Notes: generated by a model not told the origin, from the letters alone. A stretch of 64,000 nt of DNA from Ensifer adhaerens (GCA_900215285.1 OCMG01000004.1:2154001-2218000); one strand, 5' to 3'; shown: positions 9,494-17,913, numbered from the stretch's first letter. Made by a program: numbers and translations.

Positions 9494-9509
9494 ATAAAGA
9501 TATCTTTAT
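9494..9509. promoter_or_regulatory. Perfect 16-bp palindrome, probable operator of the ArsR-methyltransferase/metF operon
   Basis: ATAAAGATATCTTTAT is a perfect palindrome ending 17 bases before the start of the ArsR-family regulator gene. ArsR-type repressors bind such AT-rich dyads. The position between promoter and start suggests autoregulation and shared control of metF. That the regulator binds here is inferred. Confidence 0.7.
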
Positions 9510-9526
9510 GTCTTGATGGAGGTTGG

Positions 9527-10528
9527 ATGTCGCTGGCTCTGGACCAATTGGTGGAAACGCTCAAAGCTGCGGGTGAGACGACCCGCATGCGGCTGGTCGC
9601 GCTTCTTTCGGCCGGCGATCTGACCGTGACCGACCTGACCGACATTCTGGGTCAATCACAGCCACGCATATCGCGTCACCTGAAGCTTCTTCTGGAGGCG
9701 GGGCTGATCGAGCGTTACCAGGAGGGCGCCTGGGCCTATTTTCGCCTGAAGCGTGAGGGTGAGGAAGCGGGCGTTGCGACCCAGCTCCTGTCGGCGCTGT
9801 CTTTTGCCGATGCCGTCATCGCGCGCGACGCCGAGCGTCTGGCGGCCGTGAAGCATGAGCGTGCGGCACAGGCAAGCGAGTATTTCAGCCGCAATGCCGC
9901 CGAATGGGACGAAATCCGCCGGCTGCATGTGAGCGAGGAAAAGGTAGAAGCCGCGCTGGTGGCCCTCATCGGCACGAAGCCGATCGACTCGCTGCTTGAT
10001 CTCGGCACGGGCACGGGGCGCATTCTCCAGCTGCTGGACGGCAAGTACCGCAAGGCGGTCGGCGTGGATGCCAGCCGGGACATGCTCTCGGTCGCCCGCA
10101 CCAATCTGGACAAGACAGGCACATCGCGGGCGAGCGTGCGCCATGGCGACATCTTCAACCTGCCGCTGGAAGGGCAGGATTTCGACCTGATTACCATTCA
10201 TCAGGTGCTGCACTTCCTCGACGAGCCGCAGGCCGCGATTGCCGAAGCTGCGCGGGTTCTGCGTCCCGGGGGGCGTCTGGCCATCATCGATTTCGCTCCG
10301 CATGAACTCGAATATCTACGCGAGGCGCATGCGCACAGGCGTCTCGGATTTTCGCATGAAACGATGGCCTCGTGGCTCGCCAAGGCGGGCCTGGAGGTTG
10401 AGAAGACCGTCGATCTGCAGGACGAAGCTGCAGGGAAGGGCGCGCTGACCGTCACCTTGTGGCTGGCGCGCGATCCGCGCCTGCTGATGGCTGCAGATCT
10501 CGGCATGAATGAAGCAAGGAGAGCGTGA
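9527..10528 (+). CDS. ArsR-family regulator fused to a SAM-dependent methyltransferase-like domain (SahR-like)
   Basis: A 333-residue two-domain protein. The N-terminal winged helix (about residues 8-80) has the ArsR helix-turn-helix DLTDILGQSQPRISRHLKLL. The C-terminal part (about 115-310) is a class I methyltransferase fold with the SAM loop LLDLGTGTGRIL and the acidic DAS in GVDASRDM. Fusions of this type act as S-adenosylhomocysteine/SAM-sensing repressors of methionine-cycle genes (the SahR group). The next gene is metF, starting on the base after this stop codon, and a perfect palindrome lies just upstream; both support that role. Whether the domain still has methyltransferase activity is unknown. 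Confidence 0.8.
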   Translation: MSLALDQLVETLKAAGETTRMRLVALLSAGDLTVTDLTDILGQSQPRISRHLKLLLEAGLIERYQEGAWAYFRLKREGEEAGVATQLLSALSFADAVIARDAERLAAVKHERAAQASEYFSRNAAEWDEIRRLHVSEEKVEAALVALIGTKPIDSLLDLGTGTGRILQLLDGKYRKAVGVDASRDMLSVARTNLDKTGTSRASVRHGDIFNLPLEGQDFDLITIHQVLHFLDEPQAAIAEAARVLRPGGRLAIIDFAPHELEYLREAHAHRRLGFSHETMASWLAKAGLEVEKTVDLQDEAAGKGALTVTLWLARDPRLLMAADLGMNEARRA

Positions 10529-11443
10529 ATGACCGTCAACCCTACGATCGGCGCCGATGGCGTCCGCCTGTCCTTCGAATTCTTTCCCCCGAAGACCCCG
10601 GACATGGAGGGTCAGCTCTGGGAGACCCTGGAAGACCTGGCAGAATGGGATCCGGATTTCGTGTCCGTGACTTACGGCGCTGGCGGTTCGACCCGGGCAC
10701 CGACGCTGGCGACCGTCAAGGGCATCGCACAGCGCTCGCACCTGCGCCCCGCTTCGCATCTGACCTGTGTCGGCTCGACCAGGGAGGAAACACATGCGGT
10801 CGTTGAGGAGTTTCGCGCCGCCGGCATTCGTCATTTCGTGGCGCTGCGCGGTGATCCGCAGGGCGGTATCGGCACGGCCTACCAGCCGCATCCCGGTGGA
10901 TACGCCAACGCTGCCGAGCTGACCGCCGGGCTGAAGTCGCTCGACGATTTCGAGATCAGCGTTTCGGCCTATCCCGAAAAGCACCCCGAGAGTGCCGATG
11001 TCGCCGCTGACATCGACATGCTGAAGCGCAAGGTTGATGCTGGCGCCACGCGCGCGCTGACGCAGTTCTTCTTCGAGAACGATCAGTATGAACGCTATCT
11101 GGACAAGGTTGTCGCGGCTGGAATTACCATTCCGATTGTGCCGGGCATCCTGCCGATCCACAATCTGGCCCAGGTGCGCAAATTCGCCGGGATGTGCGGT
11201 GCACGCGTGCCTGACTACGTGATTGCGCGTCTCGGCACGGTTGACGATCTGCCGGAAGAGCGCTTCAAGGCCGCCTCGCAACTCGCAGCGGAACAGGTGC
11301 GCGACCTCATCCATCGCGGCGTGAGCGAATTCCACTTCTACACGATGAACCGGTCCGCGCTCGTGAGCCGCGTTCTCGAGCTTTCCGGCTTCCAGCGGGT
11401 AGAGCTTGCGGCGCGGTCGGCACAGAACGGCGCCGCTGCCTGA
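10529..11443 (+). CDS. metF: 5,10-methylenetetrahydrofolate reductase
   Basis: A 304-residue flavoprotein that reduces 5,10-methylene-THF to 5-methyl-THF, the methyl donor for methionine synthesis. Family features include the N-terminal SFEFFPPKTP, VTYGAGGSTR, LTCVGSTREE, FVALRGDPQGG and the FFFENDQYERYLD segment. Length fits bacterial MetF. Its ATG follows directly on the regulator's TGA, so the two are almost certainly cotranscribed and the dyad at 9494 probably controls both. A perfect terminator follows. Confidence 0.96.
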   Translation: MTVNPTIGADGVRLSFEFFPPKTPDMEGQLWETLEDLAEWDPDFVSVTYGAGGSTRAPTLATVKGIAQRSHLRPASHLTCVGSTREETHAVVEEFRAAGIRHFVALRGDPQGGIGTAYQPHPGGYANAAELTAGLKSLDDFEISVSAYPEKHPESADVAADIDMLKRKVDAGATRALTQFFFENDQYERYLDKVVAAGITIPIVPGILPIHNLAQVRKFAGMCGARVPDYVIARLGTVDDLPEERFKAASQLAAEQVRDLIHRGVSEFHFYTMNRSALVSRVLELSGFQRVELAARSAQNGAAA

Positions 11444-11476
11444 CCTCTGGGGGCTCCGAACACAAGTGGCAATAGA

Positions 11477-11512
11477 AAAACGCGCGGAAGTCCTGAAACT
11501 TCCGCGCGTTTT
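11477..11512. terminator. Bidirectional terminator between metF and the microprotein gene
   Basis: A perfect 15-bp stem AAAACGCGCGGAAGT/ACTTCCGCGCGTTTT with a 6-base loop is flanked by A-runs on the left and T-runs on the right, so it can stop transcription from both sides. Confidence 0.9.
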
Positions 11513-11582
11513 CAATTTTCTTATTAGAGCCTCAAGCTCAGTTCCGGCCCGTTGTCAGAAGCCGGCCAGACGTCCTGTCATC

Positions 11583-11660
11583 TCAAATGAACAGCATCGA
11601 CGCCACAAACAAAAACGCTGCACCGATCATCAGGACATTGAGCGATTGCATAAGTCCCAT
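11583..11660 (-). CDS. 25-residue hydrophobic membrane microprotein
   Basis: A very short gene: ATG at 11660, 25 codons, TGA. The ribosome site AAGGAGGT, with 5 bases before the ATG, is the best in its surroundings and the main evidence that it is translated. The peptide begins MGLMQSLNVLMIGAAFLFVA and ends in SMLFI, so nearly the whole chain could form one membrane helix. It lies between the metF terminator, which also fits its own 3' end, and a 411-base leader. No family is recognised. Its size and character suggest a small inner-membrane regulator or stabiliser, but the function is unknown. Confidence 0.62.
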   Translation of the reverse strand: MGLMQSLNVLMIGAAFLFVASMLFI

Positions 11661-11827
11661 TGCTGACCTCCTTCGCGTTAACGAGCATCATCATAGGCAG
11701 CACTCGGCCATGTTGAAAAGCGAAACTTATGCTGCACCGCGGAATCGACGTGCGTGACTTGCGTGCGTCATTCAGTCAAGTTATTGAAATTTATGTACTT
11801 TATAAGTCGAGAAAATTTGTGGGCGAA

Positions 11828-11843
11828 TTAAGGCGGAGTTAAC
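11828..11843. promoter_or_regulatory. Candidate CtrA-binding site (TTAA-N7-TTAAC)
   Basis: TTAAGGCGGAGTTAAC is an exact match to the alphaproteobacterial CtrA full site. It lies between the divergent microprotein gene (start 11660) and the antiporter gene (start about 12072), so either could be the target. The rest of 11661-12071 is AT-rich relative to its flanks and shows no convincing further gene; a 66-codon minus-strand frame there has no ribosome site. Confidence 0.5.
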
Positions 11844-12040
11844 TTCCCGGGTGCGTTGCACCATTTCGAGGCAGTGTGACAAATTCTTGAAAGCGTTGGT
11901 GTTTCCGCAATCTTGAAATATCCGTTCCATTAGTGGACATTTTGACTGTCGCATTTTGGTCTGGCGCGGATTCGATTTTGTTGCGCTGCGGTTGGCATGT
12001 CAGAGTGAATCGGCGCATAGTTTCGCATAACAAGGGCATG

Positions 12041-12060
12041 TCGATTCCGAACGGAATCGA
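12041..12060. promoter_or_regulatory. Dyad directly in front of the antiporter ribosome site
   Basis: TCGATTCCG-AA-CGGAATCGA is a perfect 9-bp inverted repeat touching the AGGAGG at 12061-12066. It could be a repressor site or an RNA hairpin that affects ribosome access. Confidence 0.45.
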
Positions 12061-12071
12061 AGGAGGCAGGG

Positions 12072-13451
12072 CTGGACGACATCATCACGCGTTCGATTGA
12101 GGCCGCACCCGGCGATCATGGTTCGGAGTTGACGGCTATCGCCCTTGTGGTCGCACTTGCCGCCGTCCTTGGTCTCGGTTTCATGCGTTTGCGGCAGCCG
12201 CCCCTGGTCGGCTTCATCGTTGCTGGCGTGGCGCTCGGCCCGACGGGCATCGGACTGATCTCCAGCAATGATTCCGTTTCGCTGCTGGCCGAGATGGGTG
12301 TCGTCGTCCTGCTGTTTTTCATCGGCATGGAATTGTCCATCAAGGCCTTCATCCTCACGCTCAGGCAGGCGCTGACGGTCGCCGGCGGCCAGCTTGTGGC
12401 TGCGATGGTGGCTGGTGGTGTGATCGTGCTGGTGACCGGCGCCGGTGTGGAAGAGGCGGTGATCATGGGCTTCATCATCGCACTATCTTCGACGGTGGTG
12501 GCGATGAAGATGCTGGAGGACATGGGCGTGCTGCGCGGGGAGGCAGGCCGGATTGCCGTGGGTGTGCTGATCGCCCAGGATATCGCCGTCGTTCCGATGC
12601 TGATCTTCGTTTCCAGCCTTTCCGGCGGCGGGGGGCCGCTTGGCGAAGTGGCCGTGAAGATGCTGATCGCCGTCGGGCTCCTCGGCTTCATTCTCTGGTG
12701 GTTCGGCGGGCACAAGAAGATCAGGGTGCCCTTTGCCGAGGAGATTGCGGAGAAGACCGAGTTGTTGGCGCTCGGTGCGCTCGCCGTTTGCTTTGCTGCC
12801 GCCGCGATTTCCGGCCTTGCGGGACTTTCTCCGGTCTACGGCGCGTTTCTCGCCGGCATCGTTACCGGCAATTCGACGCTGCGTAGCCGTGTCATCCCCG
12901 TCATCGAGCCGATCCAGAGCGTGCTGGTCGTTGTCTTCTTCCTGTCGATCGGACTTCTGATCGATCTCTCCTTCATTCGCGCCAATCTCTTCGAGGTGCT
13001 GGCCGCCTCGATCATCGTCATTGCTGCGAAGTCTGTCTTGAATATTTTCCTGCTCAGAAAGACGGGTTCATCGACGGAAACGGCGCTGATTGCCGGCCTC
13101 TCCATGGCGCAGATCGGCGAGTTCTCGTTCGTGCTGGCCTCCGCCGGATATGCGTCCGGCGTTCTGGGTAGCGATCTTTATCGGCTGTCGATCGCCGTCA
13201 CGGCCGTATCCCTGCTGGTCTCGCCGGTCTGGGTCGGCATGATGCATCGGCTGGAAAGCGTGGCAAGCCAGAGCATGGAGACCTACCGTGAGGCGCTGGC
13301 GGCTGCCTATGCGCATGAACTGGACGAGGTGCAGAAGGGAACGGCAGCCTTCTCCCGCCTCACACACGGAACCCATGTGCGCTATCGCGCCGCACGCCTT
13401 GCGATCTATCACCGCAAGGCCGTGAAGCGTCGAAAGACCGGGGATGAGTGA
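12072..13451 (+). CDS. Cation/proton antiporter, CPA2 (KefB-like) family
   Basis: A polytopic inner-membrane protein of about 459 residues with around 12 hydrophobic helices, starting with LALVVALAAVLGLGFMRLRQ-like sequence. Typical CPA2 elements are visible: PLVGFIVAGVALGPTG, LLFFIGMELS, ALSSTVVAMKMLED, GVLIAQDIAVVPM and the late SMAQIGEFSFVLA. It should exchange K+ or Na+ for protons. The cytoplasmic TrkA-N/RCK domain of KefB and KefC is absent; the tail is a short basic segment. AGGAGG at 12061-12066 is ideally spaced for a CTG start at 12072, giving LDDIITRSIEAAPG before the first helix. The TTG at 12129 has no comparable ribosome site. The stop abuts the stop of the convergent transglycosylase gene. 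Confidence 0.82.
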   Translation: MDDIITRSIEAAPGDHGSELTAIALVVALAAVLGLGFMRLRQPPLVGFIVAGVALGPTGIGLISSNDSVSLLAEMGVVVLLFFIGMELSIKAFILTLRQALTVAGGQLVAAMVAGGVIVLVTGAGVEEAVIMGFIIALSSTVVAMKMLEDMGVLRGEAGRIAVGVLIAQDIAVVPMLIFVSSLSGGGGPLGEVAVKMLIAVGLLGFILWWFGGHKKIRVPFAEEIAEKTELLALGALAVCFAAAAISGLAGLSPVYGAFLAGIVTGNSTLRSRVIPVIEPIQSVLVVVFFLSIGLLIDLSFIRANLFEVLAASIIVIAAKSVLNIFLLRKTGSSTETALIAGLSMAQIGEFSFVLASAGYASGVLGSDLYRLSIAVTAVSLLVSPVWVGMMHRLESVASQSMETYREALAAAYAHELDEVQKGTAAFSRLTHGTHVRYRAARLAIYHRKAVKRRKTGDE

Positions 13452-14639
13452 TTATTTCATCGCGTCGAGAAGCTTCTCGGTCGGCCAGCCATCTGCGGGG
13501 AGGCCGAGTTCGGCCTGAACCTTCTGGACTGCAGCCCGGGTGCCGGAGCCAAGGATCCCGTCGATTTTGCCGACATCGTGGCTCTTGGCGTCGAGCTTTT
13601 CCTGCAGAACCTTCATCTCCTCGACGGAGAGACCGGGCTCCGGGTTGCCCGGGTCATAGGGCTCGGCACCGGCAAGACGCGTCGCGAAATACGCGGCCGA
13701 CAGCGTGTAGACCAGAGACTGGTTCCATTCGAGATAGACGTTGAAGTTGGGGTAGGCCAGGAAGGCTGGGCCAAAGCGTCCCTGTGGCAGGACGAGCGAG
13801 GCGTTGAGCGCCGCACCCGACTTGTCGCCATTGCGCGGCGTCACGCCCAGATTGAACCAGTCGCCAGCCGTCAGCGTGCCGCCTAGGCCAGACTTGTCGA
13901 AGGGAAGGTTCTGCGGGATCTTTACTTCCTGGAGCCACGGCTCGCCGCGCTTGAAGCCGAGGCCGGCGAGAAAGCGCGCTGTGGTCAAAATCACGTCCGG
14001 AGCGGAGTCCTTCAGGCGGACGAGGCCATCGCCATCGCCGTCTTCGCCATACTTGATGATGTCGGCCGGCAGCATCTGGGTCTGGCCGATTTCACCGGCC
14101 CAGGCGCCCGTGGTCGTCTGCGGATCGATGTCATTAAGCGAGGCGAGCTTGATGAGCGCAATCAATTGCGGGCGGAAAACGTCCGGGCGGCGGCAGTCGT
14201 TGGAAAGGGTGACCAGGGCATTGCGGGTGTTGAAATCACCCTGCACGGCGCCAAAGTCGGTTTCCATGCCCCAGAAGGCGGTGATAACCGCTGCGGGAAC
14301 GCCGGTCTCCTGTTCGGCCTTGGCGAAGACGCTGGCATATTGCTCCATCTTTTTCTTGCCGATCTGGTAACGCGCCCCGCTCACCGTCCGCTTGGAGAAT
14401 TCGAGGAAGGTCTGGCGGAACACGCCCTGGGCGCGGTCCATCTTCAGGACCTTCTGGTCGATCTGCGCGCCGGCGAGCGCCTTGTCGACGGCTTCGGGGG
14501 CAATGCCCGAGGCAACCGCTTCCGTCTTGATGCCCTGCAGGAAGGTCGTCAGGTCCGTGCCGCACTCGGCCGCGTGGGACGCCGTGCTGGACAGAAGCGT
14601 TGCGACGGCGAGGAGGGCAGGCAAGCGAAGCGACGACAT
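13452..14639 (-). CDS. Lytic murein transglycosylase, MltB family
   Basis: A 395-residue periplasmic enzyme that cleaves glycan strands to 1,6-anhydro products. A signal peptide of about 23 residues ends in SHA. The catalytic domain (about 27-320) has the catalytic Glu126 in FWGMETDFG and the motif WAGEIGQTQMLPADI. The C-terminus (about 335-393) is a peptidoglycan-binding type 1 repeat with KIDGILGSGTRAAVQKVQ. It carries no lipobox, so it is probably a soluble form. The stop codon is directly adjacent to that of the antiporter gene, with no intergenic base. Confidence 0.9.
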   Translation of the reverse strand: MSSLRLPALLAVATLLSSTASHAAECGTDLTTFLQGIKTEAVASGIAPEAVDKALAGAQIDQKVLKMDRAQGVFRQTFLEFSKRTVSGARYQIGKKKMEQYASVFAKAEQETGVPAAVITAFWGMETDFGAVQGDFNTRNALVTLSNDCRRPDVFRPQLIALIKLASLNDIDPQTTTGAWAGEIGQTQMLPADIIKYGEDGDGDGLVRLKDSAPDVILTTARFLAGLGFKRGEPWLQEVKIPQNLPFDKSGLGGTLTAGDWFNLGVTPRNGDKSGAALNASLVLPQGRFGPAFLAYPNFNVYLEWNQSLVYTLSAAYFATRLAGAEPYDPGNPEPGLSVEEMKVLQEKLDAKSHDVGKIDGILGSGTRAAVQKVQAELGLPADGWPTEKLLDAMK

Positions 14640-14839
14640 GCGGGAACTTTCCGGACGGTTGACAGAATGGACGCTCTATACCGCAGGTCACGGCAAGAGC
14701 AAACGCTGCCTTCCGTGATTCGGTCCGCGCCTTGTCGATTTTTTCAAGATGCGGGCGCAGACCACCTCATGGAGGCAGTGCCTTTGAGCAAGGCAAAGCG
14801 GTGGGAATGAGGTGAACCCGTGGCGAGAGGATGAAATCT

Positions 14840-15604
14840 TCACGTCGCGCGGAAGCGGGGCAGGCCTGCCAAAAGCCGGTGCAGGGTATCCAAGGTGGAG
14901 ATGTCTGCCACGCCGTCGATCTTCTCGGGACGGAAATGACGCTGGAACGCCTCGATCACGCCCTTCGTCCTTTCGCAGAACTCACCGGATACCGGCACGC
15001 CGTACCCGTACAGGGCCAGCATGGATTGCACCGCCTCGACCGGCGGTCCGGCCTCGCCGAGCTGGAAGAAACGACCGCCGGCAATGGGGGATGCCGGGAC
15101 CCAGTGGCCGACGCCCGCCGCATGCAGGCGCCCCCAGGGAAAATGCTCGCCCGGATCGATCTTGCGGACAGGGGCGACGTCCGAGTGGGCGAGCACGCGC
15201 TCCGGCGCAATATCCCAGCGGGCGCTGATGTCGCGGCAGAGGTCGATCACCGCTGCGATCTGCGGTTCCGTGAAATCGGGCAGGGAGGGGTGGCCCGGAT
15301 TGGCGATTTCGATGCCGATCGAATGCGAGTTGATATCCGTCTCGCCCTTCCAGTGGCTCTTGCCGGCATGCCATGCGCGGCGCTCTTCAGGAACCAGCTG
15401 GTACACGGTTCCGTCCATGTTGACCACATAGTGGCAGGAGACCTCGCTTTCGGGCGTGCAAAGCCACTCCAGCGCGCCGGCTTCGGTCGGCATGCCGGTA
15501 TAATGCAGGATGATCATGTCCGGGCGATCGGTCCCACGACGCTCCGTGTGGTTGGGCGAGGGGCGCACGGTTGCGGGTCGGAAGTCGGGTGCGAAGGCGC
15601 TCAT
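14840..15604 (-). CDS. N-acetylmuramoyl-L-alanine amidase (amidase_2/AmpD-like) with peptidoglycan-binding domain
   Basis: A 254-residue zinc amidase that cuts the bond between MurNAc and L-Ala of the stem peptide. Likely zinc ligands are His34 (IILHYTG), His140 (LAHSDVAP) and Asp150 (KIDPGEHFPW); Glu99 in HSIGIEIAN is catalytic-type. A peptidoglycan-binding type 1 domain occupies about 185-245. No signal peptide is visible, so it may act in the cytosol on recycled muropeptides, as AmpD does. Its start overlaps the stop of the djlA-like gene by 4 bases (ATGA), indicating cotranscription. Confidence 0.9.
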   Translation of the reverse strand: MSAFAPDFRPATVRPSPNHTERRGTDRPDMIILHYTGMPTEAGALEWLCTPESEVSCHYVVNMDGTVYQLVPEERRAWHAGKSHWKGETDINSHSIGIEIANPGHPSLPDFTEPQIAAVIDLCRDISARWDIAPERVLAHSDVAPVRKIDPGEHFPWGRLHAAGVGHWVPASPIAGGRFFQLGEAGPPVEAVQSMLALYGYGVPVSGEFCERTKGVIEAFQRHFRPEKIDGVADISTLDTLHRLLAGLPRFRAT

Positions 15605-16356
15605 GCGGCGCGGCGTTCTTTCTCGATGGCGGCATAGGCCTGGTTAAGTGCCGCCATGCGTTCATTGGCGATGCCGTGAAACTCCTGCGGCACGCCGCGC
15701 GCGATCAGGCGGTCCGGATGGTGTTCAGAGACCAGCGACCTATAGCGCTTGCGAATTTCGGCAAATTCCGTTTCCCGCGGTACGCCCAGCACCTTGTAGG
15801 GATCCTCGCCCACCACGACGTGGCGGGCCATGATCCGCTCGAAACCTTCATCCGTGATGTCGAAGATCTCGGCGATCCGGTGCAGAAAGGCGAGCTCATC
15901 CTCATGAACAAGACCGTCTGCCTTGGCGATGTGAAAGAGACCGTCGAGAATTTCCGTCAGTACCGGGCAATCCGGCGCGCCGCACCCGCACAGTGCCGCC
16001 ATGCGTTCGGCATAGGCTTCATAACCTGCCACGTCCTGACGGGCGAGATTGTAGAGACGGGCGACATTCTTCGCCTCCGAGTCCGGAAATTCGAAAATGT
16101 CCTTGAAGGCATTGACCTCGTTCTCCGTCACGATGCCGTCGGCCTTGGCCATCTTGGCGGAGAGCGCGATCATTGCGATGGAGAACGCGACCTTTCGGCG
16201 CGTCTCGGGGTCGCCCTCGAACAGCGTGCGCACGGCCTCGACAACGCCATGAAGGGCATTGCTTGCCGCGTCCGCTACGGCGGCGGCAACACGTTCCAGG
16301 AAGGACGACGCCTGTTCGCAAAGAAAATCAACGATCATGGCAACGAGGTTGACCAA
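15601..16356 (-). CDS. TerB-DnaJ (DjlA-like) co-chaperone
   Basis: A protein of about 251 residues. A TerB-like helical domain (about 55-170) has KMAKADGIVTENE and its internal repeat AKADGLVHEDE. A C-terminal J domain follows (about 185-250) with the HPD motif at 213-215 (EHHPDRLI). The J domain should stimulate DnaK ATPase. Unlike classical DjlA, the N-terminus has only a weak hydrophobic stretch. The start is uncertain: TTG at 16356 has an AAGG about 10 bases upstream, while ATG at 16338 lacks one. The gene is the first of a two-gene operon with the amidase. Confidence 0.82.
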   Translation of the reverse strand: MVNLVAMIVDFLCEQASSFLERVAAAVADAASNALHGVVEAVRTLFEGDPETRRKVAFSIAMIALSAKMAKADGIVTENEVNAFKDIFEFPDSEAKNVARLYNLARQDVAGYEAYAERMAALCGCGAPDCPVLTEILDGLFHIAKADGLVHEDELAFLHRIAEIFDITDEGFERIMARHVVVGEDPYKVLGVPRETEFAEIRKRYRSLVSEHHPDRLIARGVPQEFHGIANERMAALNQAYAAIEKERRAA

Positions 16357-16633
16357 ATAATCCGGACCTTTTCAAGTCAGTTTTCCTCATCATTTCATCA
16401 AAAGGACTGTTCACGGTTTACGGATTCAAACCGCGACTGGATGTCTGCGGCCTCATCGCGGCTTCTTGCCCCGCCGCCCGCCAAAACCGGGCCGAATTTG
16501 AATCGATTTTATTGTGCGCCGGCGTGAAAATCCCGCCAAATCAAAGACTTTTCTTCAAAATGTCACTTTACAACGCTGACCATTTGGAGCCAATCGAACA
16601 GCAGACCTAGCGTTCAGTCATCCGGAGGATTTC

Positions 16634-17845
16634 ATGGCCAAACAGAAAGTCGCAATGCTCACCGCCGGGGGCCTTGCGCCCTGTCTCTCGTCGTCTGTCG
16701 GCGGATTGATCGAACGCTACAACGATGTTGCGCCCGACATGGAGATGATTGCCTACCGTTCCGGCTACCACGGGCTTCTGCTCGGCGATATCATTCCGAT
16801 CACGCAGGACATGCGCGAAAAGGCCTATCTTCTTCATCACCATGGCGGGTCGCCGATCGGCAACAGCCGTGTCAAGCTGACGAATGCCGCAGACTGCGTG
16901 AAGCGCGGCCTGGTCAAGGAAGGCCAGAACCCGCTCGCCGTGGCGGCCGACCGGCTCGCCAAGGACGGTGTGACCATCCTGCACACGATCGGCGGCGACG
17001 ATACGAACACGACGGCGGCCGATCTTGCCGCCTATCTCGGGGCCAACGGCTATAATCTCACGGTCGTCGGTCTGCCGAAGACGGTGGACAACGACGTGGT
17101 TCCGATCCGCCAGACGCTCGGCGCCTGGACGGCTGCGGAATATGGCGCGCAATTCTTCGACCATGTTTCGAACGAGCAGAGCGCTGCGCCGCGCACCCTG
17201 GTCGTGCATGAGGTCATGGGCCGCCATTGCGGTTGGCTGACCGCTGCGACTGCGCTTGCCTATATCGATCGCACCAAGGGTCACGAATATATCGAAGGGC
17301 TGATGATGAACACCGAGATGAAAAACATCGACGGTGTCTACCTTCCGGAGATCGCCTTCGATCTCGACAAGGAAGCGGCGCGTCTCAGGGCTATCATGGA
17401 CAAATGCGGGTTCGTCACGATCTTCGTTTCAGAAGGGGCCTGCCTTGACGCCATCGTCGCCGAACGCGAGGCTTCCGGCGAGAGCGTCAAGCGCGATGCG
17501 TTCGGTCATGTGAAGATCGACACGATCAATGTCGGTAACTGGTTCTCCAAGCAGTTCGGCGCGCTGATCGGGGCCGAGCGAGCGATGGTGCAGAAGTCGG
17601 GCTATTATGCACGCTCAGCGCCGGCCAATCCCCGCGACCGCCATCTCATCCACTCCATGGTCGATTCGGCAGTGGAAAGCGCCTTGAACAAGGTTTCGGG
17701 CGTCATCGGCCACGACGAAGACCAGGGCGGCAAGCTTCGCACCATCGAATTTCCGCGCATCAAGGGCGGCAAGCATTTCGACACGTCGGCCAAGTGGTTC
17801 TCCGATGTGATGGATTTTGTCGGACAGAGCTGGAAGCCGGCTTGA
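16634..17845 (+). CDS. pfp: Pyrophosphate-dependent 6-phosphofructokinase
   Basis: A 403-residue phosphofructokinase-family enzyme converting fructose 6-phosphate to fructose 1,6-bisphosphate, here with pyrophosphate as phosphoryl donor. The glycine-rich loop reads GGDDTN (about 119-124); its second Asp, instead of the Gly of ATP-dependent enzymes, is the PPi signature. The catalytic PKTVDND (about 149-155) and the substrate motif MGRHCGW (about 195) are present. The reaction is reversible, so it can serve glycolysis or gluconeogenesis. GGAGG lies before the ATG. It is probably monocistronic, with a terminator downstream. Confidence 0.93.
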   Translation: MAKQKVAMLTAGGLAPCLSSSVGGLIERYNDVAPDMEMIAYRSGYHGLLLGDIIPITQDMREKAYLLHHHGGSPIGNSRVKLTNAADCVKRGLVKEGQNPLAVAADRLAKDGVTILHTIGGDDTNTTAADLAAYLGANGYNLTVVGLPKTVDNDVVPIRQTLGAWTAAEYGAQFFDHVSNEQSAAPRTLVVHEVMGRHCGWLTAATALAYIDRTKGHEYIEGLMMNTEMKNIDGVYLPEIAFDLDKEAARLRAIMDKCGFVTIFVSEGACLDAIVAEREASGESVKRDAFGHVKIDTINVGNWFSKQFGALIGAERAMVQKSGYYARSAPANPRDRHLIHSMVDSAVESALNKVSGVIGHDEDQGGKLRTIEFPRIKGGKHFDTSAKWFSDVMDFVGQSWKPA

Positions 17846-17877
17846 TCCACCTGCCGTTTCCCTGACGATCACTCAGT

Positions 17878-17913
17878 CCCGGCCGCCCTCCCAGGTGGCC
17901 GGGGCTCTTTTCG
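17878..17913 (+). terminator. Terminator after pfp
   Basis: A 9-bp GC-rich stem CCCGGCCGC, pairing with one G-U pair, is followed by GCTCTTTT, 33 bases after the pfp stop. Confidence 0.7.

Noticed and set aside
9349-9526. Possible SAM riboswitch before the ArsR-methyltransferase/metF unit
   Set aside because: The interval is filled by the chemoreceptor terminator and a DNA palindrome; no SAM-I or SAM-II-like core was recognised.
11839-12039. 66-codon minus-strand frame in the leader of the microprotein gene
   Set aside because: No ribosome site, no hydrophobic or domain pattern, polar random composition.
12038-12100. 20-codon upstream frame (ATG 12038) before the antiporter
   Set aside because: It contains the dyad and the antiporter ribosome site and has no ribosome site of its own; too weak to call a leader peptide.
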